A stretch of DNA of 64,000 bases. It comes from an uncultured Eggerthella sp. Its GTDB lineage: Bacteria; Actinomycetota; Coriobacteriia; Coriobacteriales; Eggerthellaceae. The position numbers were made by a program, and so were the translations under genes. The stretch covers positions 1 to 64,000 of the forward strand of contig UQML01000003.1 of the NCBI GenBank assembly GCA_900542265.1, in the 5' to 3' direction. The notes below the pieces were generated by a model. The model worked only from the letters and a program-made list of their open reading frames with translations, made no database searches and had not been told where the DNA came from. Position 1 is the stretch's first letter. Each line of letters starts with the position of its first letter. This document shows positions 8,363-17,651 of the stretch, one piece after another.

Positions 8363-8404
8363 GCTCTTATAGCCCCCTTCCTAAAAAGTCTTTTTGCCAT
8401 GTGA

Positions 8405-9682
8405 TTAATTACGAATTGAATGAGGTCCGTAACTTGGCTCAAACACTGAATCTGGAAGCGGTTCTCCTTCGTAACACAAAACAGAAGTGCCTGACATTTT
8501 CTTGATATCTTCGAGGCTGTACCCATACTCTTCCATGATGCGTTGGGTATCAAAACCAATAGGACGACTCTTATATAAAACCGGATCACCCACAGAATCG
8601 AAACGAATAGGTGACGTAGGAAGCACTTTTTCGCCAAATGCATCGTAGTGGACTTTACGCAAAATGTCGTTTGCGTAAGCTTCTTCATCAACAAGAATAT
8701 CTTCGTTTTTATAAAAACGCTGATAAGGTATTTCGTTTTCTTTAAAAATTGGCTCCCAATAATCCCAATTTTGTGTAGCGAATTGATGTTCCAAAATTTT
8801 GACGACTTCGGTATTTCTACCACAGCCATTATTGATAACAGAGGATTTATTGTAACGTTCATCACCTACGAGATCCTCAAGTCCTATAGAGCGCATGGTG
8901 TGATCGTAAAAAATGTCATAGCTTCCATAACAAATCATGAACCAAACATCATCTTTAGTATGATAGGAATTATTGGTAGGACAGGTAACGTTATAACGAG
9001 ATTTTGGCCATTGATCGCCAAATTGTGAAGCAGCTAACATAATTTGCATAGCCCATAGTGCACAATGATACAAGTTGACAGTTACCTTGTCTCCAACTCC
9101 CGTACGATCCTTGCGGACTAACGCACCTAAAACGCCTGCTGCTAACGCCATTGAAGCATTCCAATCACCAATAGCAGCTGGCCAATTGATGGGTTGATAG
9201 TTGTCGGCTTGTGGAAGTGAGGCAAAAAAGCCTCCACGTGCTCCATAAGCGGTTGTGTCAAATCCTTTGCTATCTTTTTCGGGGCCGTATTCACCGTAGC
9301 CGCGCATTTGCGCCCATACTAAATGGGGATGACGAGCGTGAACCGCATCGTAATCAAGTCCAAGTTTTTTAAGAGCTTTATCTCTAAAACTAGTAACCAT
9401 AATGTCAGCATCAGCAAGGAGTTTTTCAAGAAAATCTGCTCCTTCAGGATCTTTAAGATTGATACTGAGGAAGTTTTTATTCATAGATGCTAAATCGAAA
9501 GCTGGATCATCAATTTCGGTTTTCTGCATTCCGAATCCAGTTCCATTAGTGCGGTATTCATCGCCAGAAAATGGTTCGATCTTATAGATAGTTGCACCCA
9601 TTTCACCTAAAATGCGTGGACAAGCGGGGGCTGCAACATATCCCGTTAGTTCTACAACTTTTATTCCTTCGAGCCCTTTCAT
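8405..9682 (-). CDS. CaiB/BaiF-family CoA transferase, transferase-type active site
   Basis: 425 aa class III CoA transferase. Asp163 in IGDWNAS is at the place of the catalytic aspartate that forms the acyl/CoA anhydride and thioester intermediates in formyl-CoA transferase and CaiB. The preceding GFDTTAYGARGG block resembles that of 2-hydroxyacid/aryl-lactate CoA transferases (HadA/FldA type) as I recall them, but I would not assign a substrate. Unlike the other CaiB-like gene at 4349, it lacks the HDIN racemase motif. The start is the ATG at 9682, preceded by AGGAGGGG; the open frame extends 23 codons further without support. It is transcribed divergently from the LysR gene, its most likely regulator. 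Confidence 0.9.
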   Translation of the reverse strand: MKGLEGIKVVELTGYVAAPACPRILGEMGATIYKIEPFSGDEYRTNGTGFGMQKTEIDDPAFDLASMNKNFLSINLKDPEGADFLEKLLADADIMVTSFRDKALKKLGLDYDAVHARHPHLVWAQMRGYGEYGPEKDSKGFDTTAYGARGGFFASLPQADNYQPINWPAAIGDWNASMALAAGVLGALVRKDRTGVGDKVTVNLYHCALWAMQIMLAASQFGDQWPKSRYNVTCPTNNSYHTKDDVWFMICYGSYDIFYDHTMRSIGLEDLVGDERYNKSSVINNGCGRNTEVVKILEHQFATQNWDYWEPIFKENEIPYQRFYKNEDILVDEEAYANDILRKVHYDAFGEKVLPTSPIRFDSVGDPVLYKSRPIGFDTQRIMEEYGYSLEDIKKMSGTSVLCYEGEPLPDSVFEPSYGPHSIRN

Positions 9683-9826
9683 ATAACCCCTCCTATTGCA
9701 ATAAAGCTCCATGACAAACAAATGGTTTTTCACCGTTTGCAATTGTTGCAATCCATAAACAAATGAATCTATCTTGTTCTTAGATTTATAATTGTCTTCC
9801 TCACATAATCACGAATTGCCCTATCA

Positions 9827-9842
9827 ATTGATCGCGCGCAAT
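9827..9842. promoter_or_regulatory. Candidate LysR-type binding dyad
   Basis: ATTG and CAAT flank ATCGCGCG in the 189-base divergent gap between the CoA-transferase and LysR genes, 30 bases before the LysR start. LysR regulators usually bind AT-rich dyads in such gaps. The spacing is not the exact T-N11-A form, so this is a weak call. Confidence 0.3.
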
Positions 9843-9871
9843 ATTGTCTATCCATCAAGAAAGACTGCATA

Positions 9872-10753
9872 ATGAACCTTTCACACCTGTACTATTTCAA
9901 GACTTTATCCGAAACAAAAAATAGACGTTTAACTGCACAAATGCTCTCAATTACGCAACCAACATTATCTCAAGCTATTAGTAAGCTAGAAGCTGAATTA
10001 GAGGTAGCACTCTTCGAAAAGAGTAGATCGGGCGTTTATCTTACTGATGAAGGTATGGCGTTTTATCAATATGTCGCAACTGCATTGAAATTTCTTGACA
10101 ATGGTGTCAGCTTTATTCGAAAAAAGAAAACTGAACAAGAATCCGTCATTACTATTGGCGCAGTATTTTCTGCTCAAAATCAGGACTGGTCAAAAATTCT
10201 TTATGAGTTTAGACGTAAAACAAACGGCAATACTCAAATCAATATCATTCAATCAACAACACCTGATCTTCTTACAAAATTAAAGAATGGAACTATTGAT
10301 GTTGCGTTTGCAGGACCTATTGAAATAGATCCTGAAATTGTGTTTTACCCTGTGTGGACTCAAGGTGTTACGCTTTTAGTAAACCGTCATCATCCTTTAA
10401 GTCAAAAAAGTACCATTTCGTTAACCGAGTTAACGAATCAACATCTTGTTTCGTATGATTTACAAGGTCCACTTGGTCCTAGTGTTGCATCATTGATTAA
10501 AGACTACGACTTACCCATTGAATGTCTGTATTCTGATGAGATCACGTTAGCTTCTATTGTCTCAGCTAACCCTGATATTCTTGCCATAGCTTGCAATTCA
10601 TGGCTCTTAGATGCATTTACCAAAGATCTTGTATGCCTTTCTATTCAAGAAGCACCTGAAGAGTTCCGACAAATTCATCTTTGTTATTGTGCAAATATCA
10701 AGCGATCGAAAACAGTTGATACTTTTATTAATATTGCTGCTTCTTATTGGTAA
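9872..10753 (+). CDS. LysR-family transcriptional regulator
   Basis: 293 aa. Residues 1-60 form the LysR winged helix-turn-helix (NLSHLYYFKTLSE, then SITQPTLSQAISKLEAELEVALFEK). The rest is a periplasmic-binding-protein-like effector domain with the usual VTIGAV-like first strand and a hydrophobic IDVAFAGP strand. It is divergent from the CoA-transferase gene, the standard LysR arrangement, so it probably activates that gene in response to a metabolite of the pathway and represses itself. No effector can be inferred. It is followed by a non-coding stretch to the shared terminator at 10967-10998. Confidence 0.92.
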   Translation: MNLSHLYYFKTLSETKNRRLTAQMLSITQPTLSQAISKLEAELEVALFEKSRSGVYLTDEGMAFYQYVATALKFLDNGVSFIRKKKTEQESVITIGAVFSAQNQDWSKILYEFRRKTNGNTQINIIQSTTPDLLTKLKNGTIDVAFAGPIEIDPEIVFYPVWTQGVTLLVNRHHPLSQKSTISLTELTNQHLVSYDLQGPLGPSVASLIKDYDLPIECLYSDEITLASIVSANPDILAIACNSWLLDAFTKDLVCLSIQEAPEEFRQIHLCYCANIKRSKTVDTFINIAASYW

Positions 10754-10966
10754 GAGATAAAACGAATGAAATGAGCACTTCCCCAGTAATGCTTTCGTGC
10801 GTTTATCCTTTCTTTCATATGATTATTGTTAGCTTTTCTTGTGAGTATTTAATGGATCCAACCACAGGAATAATTATCTTCAAAACAACCTGTAAGGCAA
10901 TGAAAGAGATTTTAATTAAAAGAGTCTTTTTACGAAAATCAAATTAACTAGGTACAGTCATGAAAA

Positions 10967-10998
10967 AAATTACCCAATATTAACATATTGGGTAATTT
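10967..10998. terminator. Bidirectional terminator between LysR gene and hflX
   Basis: A perfect 14-bp inverted repeat with a four-base loop, flanked on the minus strand by a run of seven T. It sits between converging genes and is strongest for hflX. Nothing else recognisable occurs in the 251-base gap. Confidence 0.9.
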
Positions 10999-11004
10999 AT
11001 GCTC

Positions 11005-12345
11005 TTATTTGTTAACGATAAAGGATTTAAAGTGAGAGACCATTGTCGGCGATAAGCGTAATGTCAACTCCGTACCTTCTGCAGAATAGTCTTCTGAGAG
11101 AATGGTCGCATTTTGGTGAGCGAGAGAAACAAGATCCCCTCGCGAAAAAGGAATCACAACGTGAATAAGCTTCTCCTGAGCAGAGGCGGCAAGCGCGATA
11201 CTTCTCAAGAGATTATCGATTCCGTATCCCGTAACAGTTGAAGTAAAAAGCGCCTGAGGAAAACGATGTTGTAGCGCAATACGTTGGTCTTCATCAAGTT
11301 GGTCAACTTTATTAAATACTTCAAGGCGAGCAATTTTTTGTGCTCCTATTTCTTCAAGTACTTGATTAACTGTATCAATTTGATCAAGGAAGGCTGGATC
11401 AGATACATCAACCACATGAAGAACAAGGTTCGCGCCATTAATTTCATCAAGTGTTGACTTAAATGCTTCTACTAAGGTATGTGGCAATTTTTGAATAAAA
11501 CCAACCGTATCTGTGAGTGTTATCTCGCGACCTTCAGGAAGAACTAACTTTCGCGTAGTAGAATCAAGTGTTGCAAACAGCTTGTCGTAACTTAAGACTT
11601 CAGAGCCAGTAACAGCGTTTAAAAGACTTGACTTTCCTGCATTCGTATATCCTGCAAGAGCAACTTTGTAGATGCCTGACTCATAGCGGTTTTTGCGTTG
11701 GAGATCTCTGACGCGTGAAACTTGAGTAAGTTCCTTTTTAATGGCTGTGATGCGATTTCTGATAAGACGACGATCAACCTCAAGTTGAGATTCGCCTTCA
11801 CCAAAGCGTGAACCAACGCCTCCACCCATACGATTAGATGCTAAGTGTGCCCACATGCCTCTTAAGCGTGGATAAAGATACTGATTTTGAGCAAGCTTAA
11901 CCTGAAGTCTACCTTCTTTACTGGTTGCATGGAGCGCAAAGATATCAAGGATTAATGCTGTTCGATCAATAACTTTAATTTCTTTACCCATCAATTTTTC
12001 AAGATTTGTTTGTTGCGACGGGGTAAGCTCATCGTCAAAAATAACAATGTCAGCATGCATCTCATGAGCCATGTGAGCTATTTCATCAGCTTTACCTGAA
12101 CCAATAAACGTACGCGGATTAGGTGAATCAAGTTTTTGGCTCGTTATTGCAATGGTATCAGCACCTGCAGTCCACGCTAACCGTTCAAGCTCCGCTAAAG
12201 ATGACTCTGTGGTCCACGCTTGATTCTGACGCGTGACGCCAACAAGGATAGCGCGTTCTCTGGGTGTTTCAATACGAGTTGAGGGTCCATGGACATAGAC
12301 TTGTTCTTGTTGCAATGGGTATTGATGTGGTGCTGATTCAGACAT
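11005..12345 (-). CDS. hflX: GTPase HflX
   Basis: 446 aa ribosome-associated GTPase that splits stalled or stressed 70S ribosomes. The N-terminal HflX domain has the glycine-rich SGKADEIA block near 83-90; the G domain has the P-loop GYTNAGKSS near 232-240 and DTVGF with the following LPHTLVEAF region. Length is close to that of the E. coli protein. It is monocistronic here, with a terminator on each side, and marks the border between the accessory region and core genes. Confidence 0.95.
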   Translation of the reverse strand: MSESAPHQYPLQQEQVYVHGPSTRIETPRERAILVGVTRQNQAWTTESSLAELERLAWTAGADTIAITSQKLDSPNPRTFIGSGKADEIAHMAHEMHADIVIFDDELTPSQQTNLEKLMGKEIKVIDRTALILDIFALHATSKEGRLQVKLAQNQYLYPRLRGMWAHLASNRMGGGVGSRFGEGESQLEVDRRLIRNRITAIKKELTQVSRVRDLQRKNRYESGIYKVALAGYTNAGKSSLLNAVTGSEVLSYDKLFATLDSTTRKLVLPEGREITLTDTVGFIQKLPHTLVEAFKSTLDEINGANLVLHVVDVSDPAFLDQIDTVNQVLEEIGAQKIARLEVFNKVDQLDEDQRIALQHRFPQALFTSTVTGYGIDNLLRSIALAASAQEKLIHVVIPFSRGDLVSLAHQNATILSEDYSAEGTELTLRLSPTMVSHFKSFIVNK

Positions 12346-12381
12346 AGCCTCCCTTTCTCACTTGGTAAGTATAGGCGAGCA

Positions 12382-12416
12382 AGAAAAAACAGTCCACGTT
12401 TGCGTCGCAGACTGTT
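12382..12416 (-). terminator. Terminator of the dapL transcript
   Basis: AACAGTC (12388-12394) pairs with GACTGTT (12410-12416); on the minus strand the stem is followed by a T-run. It closes the operon that reads miaB-miaA-dapF-dapL. Confidence 0.7.
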
Positions 12417-12420
12417 ATAG

Positions 12421-12472
12421 ATGCTTTACTTACTTATGCTTTACTTACTGATATTCCTCTATATGCATATAG
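12421..12472. repeat. 15-base tandem repeat and a 14-base palindrome
   Basis: ATGCTTTACTTACT occurs twice in tandem (12421-12434 and 12436-12449), followed by the perfect palindrome CTATATGCATATAG at 12459-12472. They lie in the 169-base gap between dapL and hflX, so they could belong to the hflX promoter region. Function unknown. Confidence 0.6.
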
Positions 12473-12514
12473 TATTGGCGATGGGATGAGGCTATGTGAA
12501 ACATGTATTCTTGA

Positions 12515-13672
12515 CTACATGGTCTTTTTTATGCGATCAACTGCCTCAAGAAGACGATCATCAGGTGTGGTGAGTGAAATACGAATATACCCTTCCCCAT
12601 CCGGTCCGTACCCTGATCCCGGAGTAACAATAACATGAGCTTGTTCGAGGAGCTTTTCTGCAAATTCAGCCGATGTGTATCCATTTGGGACTTTTGCCCA
12701 AACATAGATAGTAGCTTGAGGTGTATTGCATTCAAGACCTATTGCTTGTAGTGCTTCAACTATCGCATCACGACGGCGCATGTAAATCGCGTTCATCTCG
12801 TCAATACAATCTTGCGATGAACGAAGTGCCACAATTGCTGCATCTTGAATTGCGCCAAATTGGCCTGAATCAAGATTGTTCTTTACTGTTCCAAGAGCCT
12901 CAATAGCATACGGGTTGCCTGCAGCAAAACCAATACGCCATCCAGTCATGTTGTAGGCCTTAGAAAGACTAAAGAATTCAATGCAACATTCCATAGCACG
13001 AGGACGCTCAAGAATTGAAGGCGCGCGATAACCATCAAAACCAATCTCGCAATATGCATTATCATGCGCAAGAAGTAAATCATGACGAATACAAAAATCG
13101 ATTGCTTTATCAAAGTATTCTTCTGTAGCAATTGCTCCTGTAGGATTATTGGGGTAGCCCAAAAACATGATTTTTGCGCGCTTAAGAATATCTTCAGGCA
13201 CCTGCTCAAAATCAGCCAAGAATCCATTTTCTGCAGTCATAGGCATAAAATAGGTATTGGCAGATTGAAGTGTGGCGCCTCCTGAATAGACGGGATAGCC
13301 AATGGAAGGCGCTAATACATAGTCCCCCGGATTTACAAAAGCAGTGTGAAGATGAGCAATGCCTTCTTTCGATCCAATTAAAGCAAGCACTTCAGTTTTA
13401 GGATCAAGTGTTACGCCAAAACGATCCTGCATCCAATCAGCGCAGGCCTCGCGATATGCAAGCGATCCTGCATAATCAGGGTATTGATGATTAGCAGGAT
13501 TTTGTGCTGCTTTAATAAGTGCATCAACAATATGAGAAGGTGTTGGCATATCAGGATCTCCAATGCCAAGAGAAATCACATCGACTCCTTGCGCAACAAG
13601 AGCGTCTCGCTTTGCGTCAATTTGCGCAAATAAATACGGAGCAAGATGATTGAGGCATTCTGCTTTTTGCAT
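12515..13672 (-). CDS. dapL: LL-diaminopimelate aminotransferase
   Basis: 385 aa PLP-dependent class I/II aminotransferase. It converts tetrahydrodipicolinate and glutamate directly to LL-diaminopimelate, bypassing the succinyl or acetyl branches of lysine synthesis. Visible hallmarks are LGYPNNPTGA, and SLSKAYNMTGWRIGFA with the PLP lysine at 238. The neighbour dapF, which acts on the product, makes DapL the preferred call over other aspartate-type aminotransferases. dapA and dapB, the preceding steps, are about 19 kb away at 31.8-33.5 kb. Confidence 0.9.
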   Translation of the reverse strand: MQKAECLNHLAPYLFAQIDAKRDALVAQGVDVISLGIGDPDMPTPSHIVDALIKAAQNPANHQYPDYAGSLAYREACADWMQDRFGVTLDPKTEVLALIGSKEGIAHLHTAFVNPGDYVLAPSIGYPVYSGGATLQSANTYFMPMTAENGFLADFEQVPEDILKRAKIMFLGYPNNPTGAIATEEYFDKAIDFCIRHDLLLAHDNAYCEIGFDGYRAPSILERPRAMECCIEFFSLSKAYNMTGWRIGFAAGNPYAIEALGTVKNNLDSGQFGAIQDAAIVALRSSQDCIDEMNAIYMRRRDAIVEALQAIGLECNTPQATIYVWAKVPNGYTSAEFAEKLLEQAHVIVTPGSGYGPDGEGYIRISLTTPDDRLLEAVDRIKKTM

Positions 13673-13732
13673 TGTTGTATCCTTTCTTTTGAAAAATCTG
13701 ATTAAAAAATTTAAGCGATGAGGTTAACGTAC

Positions 13733-14659
13733 CTAGATACTAATCTCTCCAATAAATGATTGAGCGGCAGGACCAGTCATGGTTATATGGTTAGTTGCTT
13801 CATCCCATTGAATAACTAAGTTGCCACCAAGTAGATGAACCGTGTTTTTGCGATTTGAGCGCTGTGTTAACACGGCGGCCACAAGTGTTGCACAGGTGCC
13901 CGTGCCACAAGCAAGAGTTTCTCCGCAGCCTCGTTCAAAAACACGCATGGCCAAAGCATTGCCTTGACGCGTTGCAAATTCAATATTTGCTTTTTCAGGA
14001 AAGGCAGGATGGGATTCAAAAAAGGTTCCGATACGAGCAACGTCGAGTGTCTTTAATGTTTTTTTGATCCCTTCTCCCCCTATAAAACAAGTATCAGGGA
14101 GCGCTTCAAAATCATCGATAAATGTAACAGCATGAGGATTACCCATTGAAACAAGCGTAAAAGAAAAAATACCCCAAGGAGACTCAAGAGGTGCTTCAAT
14201 AACACAGGGTGTGTCACGATATATTGTGGTAGCAGCTATAGTAGAAGGAATCAGTGTCGGATCCAAAATGGGTTCATCCATGTCGACAGATGCGAAATTC
14301 ATACACCCTTGGTCATCAACAGTATAAGAAATACAGAGCGGTCCACGGAGGGTGTCTGCCCAGTAGCTCGAATCTTGTTGCGGGAGATACCCTCGATCCA
14401 CCAAAAACTTAGTAAAACAACGAATGCCATTTCCACACATTTGAGCAAGAGTACCATCAGAGTTGATATAGTGCATATAAGCGCGGCATTCAGGACGAGG
14501 TGATGGAGTAACCACGATTACCCCATCGGCACCTATGCCAAAATGTCGATCACAAAGTAACGCAACTTGTTGGCTCGTTAACTCAAGCGGTGTTGATAGG
14601 CCATCAAAAAAGATAAAGTCATTACCCAGTCCCTGTAGTTTAGCAAAGTGATGCACCAT
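13733..14659 (-). CDS. dapF: Diaminopimelate epimerase
   Basis: 308 aa cofactor-independent epimerase making meso-diaminopimelate for peptidoglycan and lysine. Both catalytic cysteines are present: Cys75 in MCGNGIRC and the second in ACGTGTCA; GLGNDFIF opens the protein. The ATG at 14659 is chosen because AAGGAGA lies just before it; an upstream in-frame ATG overlaps that site. It is between miaA and dapL in one minus-strand group, directly upstream of the gene whose product supplies its substrate. Confidence 0.95.
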   Translation of the reverse strand: MVHHFAKLQGLGNDFIFFDGLSTPLELTSQQVALLCDRHFGIGADGVIVVTPSPRPECRAYMHYINSDGTLAQMCGNGIRCFTKFLVDRGYLPQQDSSYWADTLRGPLCISYTVDDQGCMNFASVDMDEPILDPTLIPSTIAATTIYRDTPCVIEAPLESPWGIFSFTLVSMGNPHAVTFIDDFEALPDTCFIGGEGIKKTLKTLDVARIGTFFESHPAFPEKANIEFATRQGNALAMRVFERGCGETLACGTGTCATLVAAVLTQRSNRKNTVHLLGGNLVIQWDEATNHITMTGPAAQSFIGEISI

Positions 14660-14749
14660 ACGGTCTCCTTCATGCAATTAGCCACTTAGCGTTTACGTTC
14701 TCATGTTTGGCGATCGCTCGAAGGGTCTTGGTTGATATTTGCCTACAGT

Positions 14750-15697
14750 TCACAAAGCAGCTTTATATGCAGAAACAATAGCATCAACCATGGCTTCTTC
14801 ATTTAGCTGATTAGCATCAAGCCAAACAATGGAATCATCGCGCTTGAACCACGAAAGTTGCCGTTTTGCGTAACGTCGCGTAGCTTGTTTGATATCATCA
14901 ATGGCTTGCTGCTTGGTTATTTCACCATCCAGATAGCGAACGATCTCTTTATATCCTATGGCTTGTTGTGCAGTAAGCGCATTCCTGAAACCACCTCTTA
15001 ACAAAGACGTAACTTCATCAATGAGACCGGCTTCAATCATCTGGTCAACGCGCTTGTTAATGCTTTGATAAAGCGCCTCTCTTTCACGGGCGATACCAAA
15101 TTTAAGCGATGGAATAACAGTAGCAAGTGAACGGATATTTGCTGATTGCTGTGCATAAGAGATGCCTTCAGCATGCATCTCAAGAGCGCGAATTACGCGT
15201 TTAGAATTATTCGGATGAATGATTGCAGCACTTGATGCATCGCGCGCCTTAAGTTCTTCCCACAAGGCAAGCGCAGAGTTGTTGTCAAGGTAAGCACTCC
15301 AATATGCTCGCACGGGATTATTGACTTGATCTCCTTTAGGAAACTGCATGTCTTCAAGTGCTGCTTGAATATAGAATCCTGTGCCACCACATATAAGTGG
15401 AACATGGCTGCGTGCATCTATTGCTTGAATACAAGCGCGAGCCTGATCTTGGAACTGTTGCGCAGAATACGCCTCACCTGGATTGCGAATATCAATGAGA
15501 TGATGAGGTACTCGCTGGTTAGCTACTGTTGTTTTTGCAGTACCAATATCCATGCCTTTATAAATCTGCATTGAATCGGCAGAAATAATTTCTCCGTTAA
15601 GCTGGCAAGCTACAGCTTGCGCTAGAGAGGATTTTCCTGATGCAGTAGGACCGACAATGACAAGAGTTAAAGGATATGTATAAGCAATAGTATTCAT
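14750..15697 (-). CDS. miaA: tRNA dimethylallyltransferase
   Basis: 315 aa enzyme transferring dimethylallyl to A37 of tRNAs reading UNN codons. P-loop GPTASGKS at 16-23, then the DSMQIYKGMDIGTAK block that binds the target adenosine. The ATG at 15697 lies four bases past the miaB stop; a GTG eight codons upstream would overlap miaB. MiaB, encoded immediately upstream, acts on the MiaA product, so the two are probably co-translated. Confidence 0.95.
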   Translation of the reverse strand: MNTIAYTYPLTLVIVGPTASGKSSLAQAVACQLNGEIISADSMQIYKGMDIGTAKTTVANQRVPHHLIDIRNPGEAYSAQQFQDQARACIQAIDARSHVPLICGGTGFYIQAALEDMQFPKGDQVNNPVRAYWSAYLDNNSALALWEELKARDASSAAIIHPNNSKRVIRALEMHAEGISYAQQSANIRSLATVIPSLKFGIAREREALYQSINKRVDQMIEAGLIDEVTSLLRGGFRNALTAQQAIGYKEIVRYLDGEITKQQAIDDIKQATRRYAKRQLSWFKRDDSIVWLDANQLNEEAMVDAIVSAYKAAL

Positions 15698-15701
15698 GGA
15701 G

Positions 15702-17072
15702 CTATTCGTAAAGCTCACCACGAAGATACCAGGTTTTTGCCTCAGTAACTGCTACTTCTACCCTACGGCCTTTGTAGTCATCACTTGTTTTACCCTCTGG
15801 AATTTTTGCATGAACCGTCTGATTTTTGGGGCTTCTTCCCGTCAAAATGGAATCATCGCGCTTCGAAACACCTTCAACTAGGACTTCAACCGTTTGACCA
15901 AGCTCAGCTTGATTAGCCTCAAAAGCATTTTCTTGGACAAGCGCAACCAGCCGATCAAAACGCTCCTGTATCACCTCATGAGGAGTATCTTGCGGCATCT
16001 TAGCTGCTGGTGTACCTTCTCGTGGTGAGTAAATAAAGGTAAAGACTTGGTGATAACCAACTTCTTTTACAAGATCATAGGTTGCTTGGAAATCATCCTC
16101 AGTTTCTCCCGGAAATCCCACAATAATATCAGTTGAAAGAGCGACATCTGGGCATGCTTCGCGCAGCTTTGCAATGCGCTCTAAATAATGCTCACGGGTA
16201 TAACGGCGATTCATTTCTTTTAAGATCCTGTTAGAGCCCGATTGGACCGGAAGATGAAGAGCGGGCATAACGTTATCAAGAGTTCCAAATGCTTCAATTA
16301 CCTCATCACTTATATCTTTAGGATGCGATGTGGCAAAACGAATACGAGCAACTCCCGTTTCAGAGACGCCGCGCAAAAGATCTGCAAAGCGAGGACTTCC
16401 GTACAAATCTCGACCATATGAATTAACATTTTGTCCGAGCAAAGTGATTTCTTGTACGCCTTCTTCAACAAGCTGCTTTGCTTCTTCTATTATTTCATCA
16501 AAAGGACGAGATTTTTCACGTCCCCTGACATAAGGCACAATGCAATAGGTGCAAAAATTATTGCATCCAATAGAAATGGGTAACCAAGCTGCATAGTCAT
16601 GTTCGCGATGAGTTGGCAAACTAGTTGGAAAATCATCAGCGGCATCAAGTATTTCAACAATTCTTGATTGGCGTGTTAATGCATCATCAAGCAAGCGTGG
16701 AAGACTTGCTAAATTAAAGGTGCCAAATACCACATCGACATGAGAAAGCTCATCGAGCAATTCTTGACCTGCATTTTGGCCAATACACCCACCGATAGCA
16801 ATGATGCGCTTTTCAACCAGGGTATCAGCACGCAAAGGGATATTTTTGATAGAAGATACCTGTCCTCGTAAGCGTGTTTCAGCAGCTTCACGAACACAAC
16901 AAGTAATATAAATAACAATATCAGCTTCTTCAACACTATCGACACGATAAGCACCGTGAGACTCAAGCATACCCACGATTCGCTCAGAGTCATGCTTGTT
17001 CATTTGGCAACCAAAAGTAATGACTGTAAATGTTTTATGGTGCAAACTGTTTTGCTCAGCAGTTTGTGACAT
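15702..17072 (-). CDS. miaB: tRNA-2-methylthio-N6-dimethylallyladenosine synthase
   Basis: 456 aa radical-SAM methylthiotransferase adding a methylthio group to i6A37. The N-terminal domain has cluster cysteines in FGCQMN and YITCCVRE; the radical SAM motif is CNNFCTYC followed by IVPYVRGRE; a TRAM domain ends the protein. Start at 17072, where GAGG sits six bases upstream. Pairs functionally with miaA downstream. It is one of three related methylthiotransferases in the window, with RimO and MtaB. Confidence 0.96.
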   Translation of the reverse strand: MSQTAEQNSLHHKTFTVITFGCQMNKHDSERIVGMLESHGAYRVDSVEEADIVIYITCCVREAAETRLRGQVSSIKNIPLRADTLVEKRIIAIGGCIGQNAGQELLDELSHVDVVFGTFNLASLPRLLDDALTRQSRIVEILDAADDFPTSLPTHREHDYAAWLPISIGCNNFCTYCIVPYVRGREKSRPFDEIIEEAKQLVEEGVQEITLLGQNVNSYGRDLYGSPRFADLLRGVSETGVARIRFATSHPKDISDEVIEAFGTLDNVMPALHLPVQSGSNRILKEMNRRYTREHYLERIAKLREACPDVALSTDIIVGFPGETEDDFQATYDLVKEVGYHQVFTFIYSPREGTPAAKMPQDTPHEVIQERFDRLVALVQENAFEANQAELGQTVEVLVEGVSKRDDSILTGRSPKNQTVHAKIPEGKTSDDYKGRRVEVAVTEAKTWYLRGELYE

Positions 17073-17134
17073 ACCTAACCTCATTGGATGAAGGAAACGA
17101 ATACTATCTATACAAGATGGTAAGGTGAGTGTAC

Positions 17135-17446
17135 CTAAGAACGAGACTCTACAGTAAAACGAATTGCCGTACGGTACTCCCCATCAATAACAATGTCTGC
17201 AAACGAGGGAACACAGACAATCTCAATACCGATTGGTGCTAAAAAACCTCGTGAGATAGCAATGGCTTTTACTGCTTGATTGACCGCTCCTGCTCCGACT
17301 GACTGCAATTCCACAGGATTACCATCTTTAATCATGCCAGCAATAGCACCCGCGACAGAAGCTGGAGAAGATTTGGATGAAACTTTCAAAGTGGTAATAT
17401 CAGAGTTTTCAGTTTCGATTGATGGATATGTTTCTGAATTATTCAT
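17135..17446 (-). CDS. spoVS: SpoVS-family protein (Alba-like fold)
   Basis: 103 aa; the last 85 residues match SpoVS: LKVSSKSSPASVAGAIAG, then LQSVGAGAVNQAVKAIAI and a hydrophobic strand with DIVIDGEYRTAIRF. SpoVS was named for a Bacillus sporulation role but is common in non-sporulating bacteria; an Alba-like nucleic-acid-binding role is likely. The 16-residue acidic N-terminal leader is an extension. It lies between an unknown ATPase gene with rny beyond it and miaB, on the same strand as all of them. Confidence 0.92.
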   Translation of the reverse strand: MNNSETYPSIETENSDITTLKVSSKSSPASVAGAIAGMIKDGNPVELQSVGAGAVNQAVKAIAISRGFLAPIGIEIVCVPSFADIVIDGEYRTAIRFTVESRS

Positions 17447-17651
17447 GTTTCATACCTTCTATGTTTATGGTGCGTTTAGTTAGACTGACAATGCAGAAAA
17501 GCTATCAGCACTAAATTTTAGCAGAAATTGCTAGATTGCTGATGACGAGCAATAAAGCAAGTCGATATTGACCTTGCAAGCAATAACCTAACACAGCAAG
17601 AAAGACATCAAGGTTAAAGAGCAATCCTGACAAGAAACCGCAATCTCTTGA

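Noticed and set aside
4349..9682. Oxalate degradation module (formyl-CoA transferase plus oxalate/formate antiporter)
   Set aside because: No oxalyl-CoA decarboxylase is present and one CaiB protein has racemase-like residues; the substrate is left open.
10747..10947. 66-codon frame after the LysR gene
   Set aside because: No ribosome-binding site, not protein-like in composition; overlaps the LysR stop.
17447..17651. Possible small RNA between spoVS and the ATPase gene
   Set aside because: Repeated TTGC/GCAA words give only imperfect hairpins and no promoter or terminator was found.
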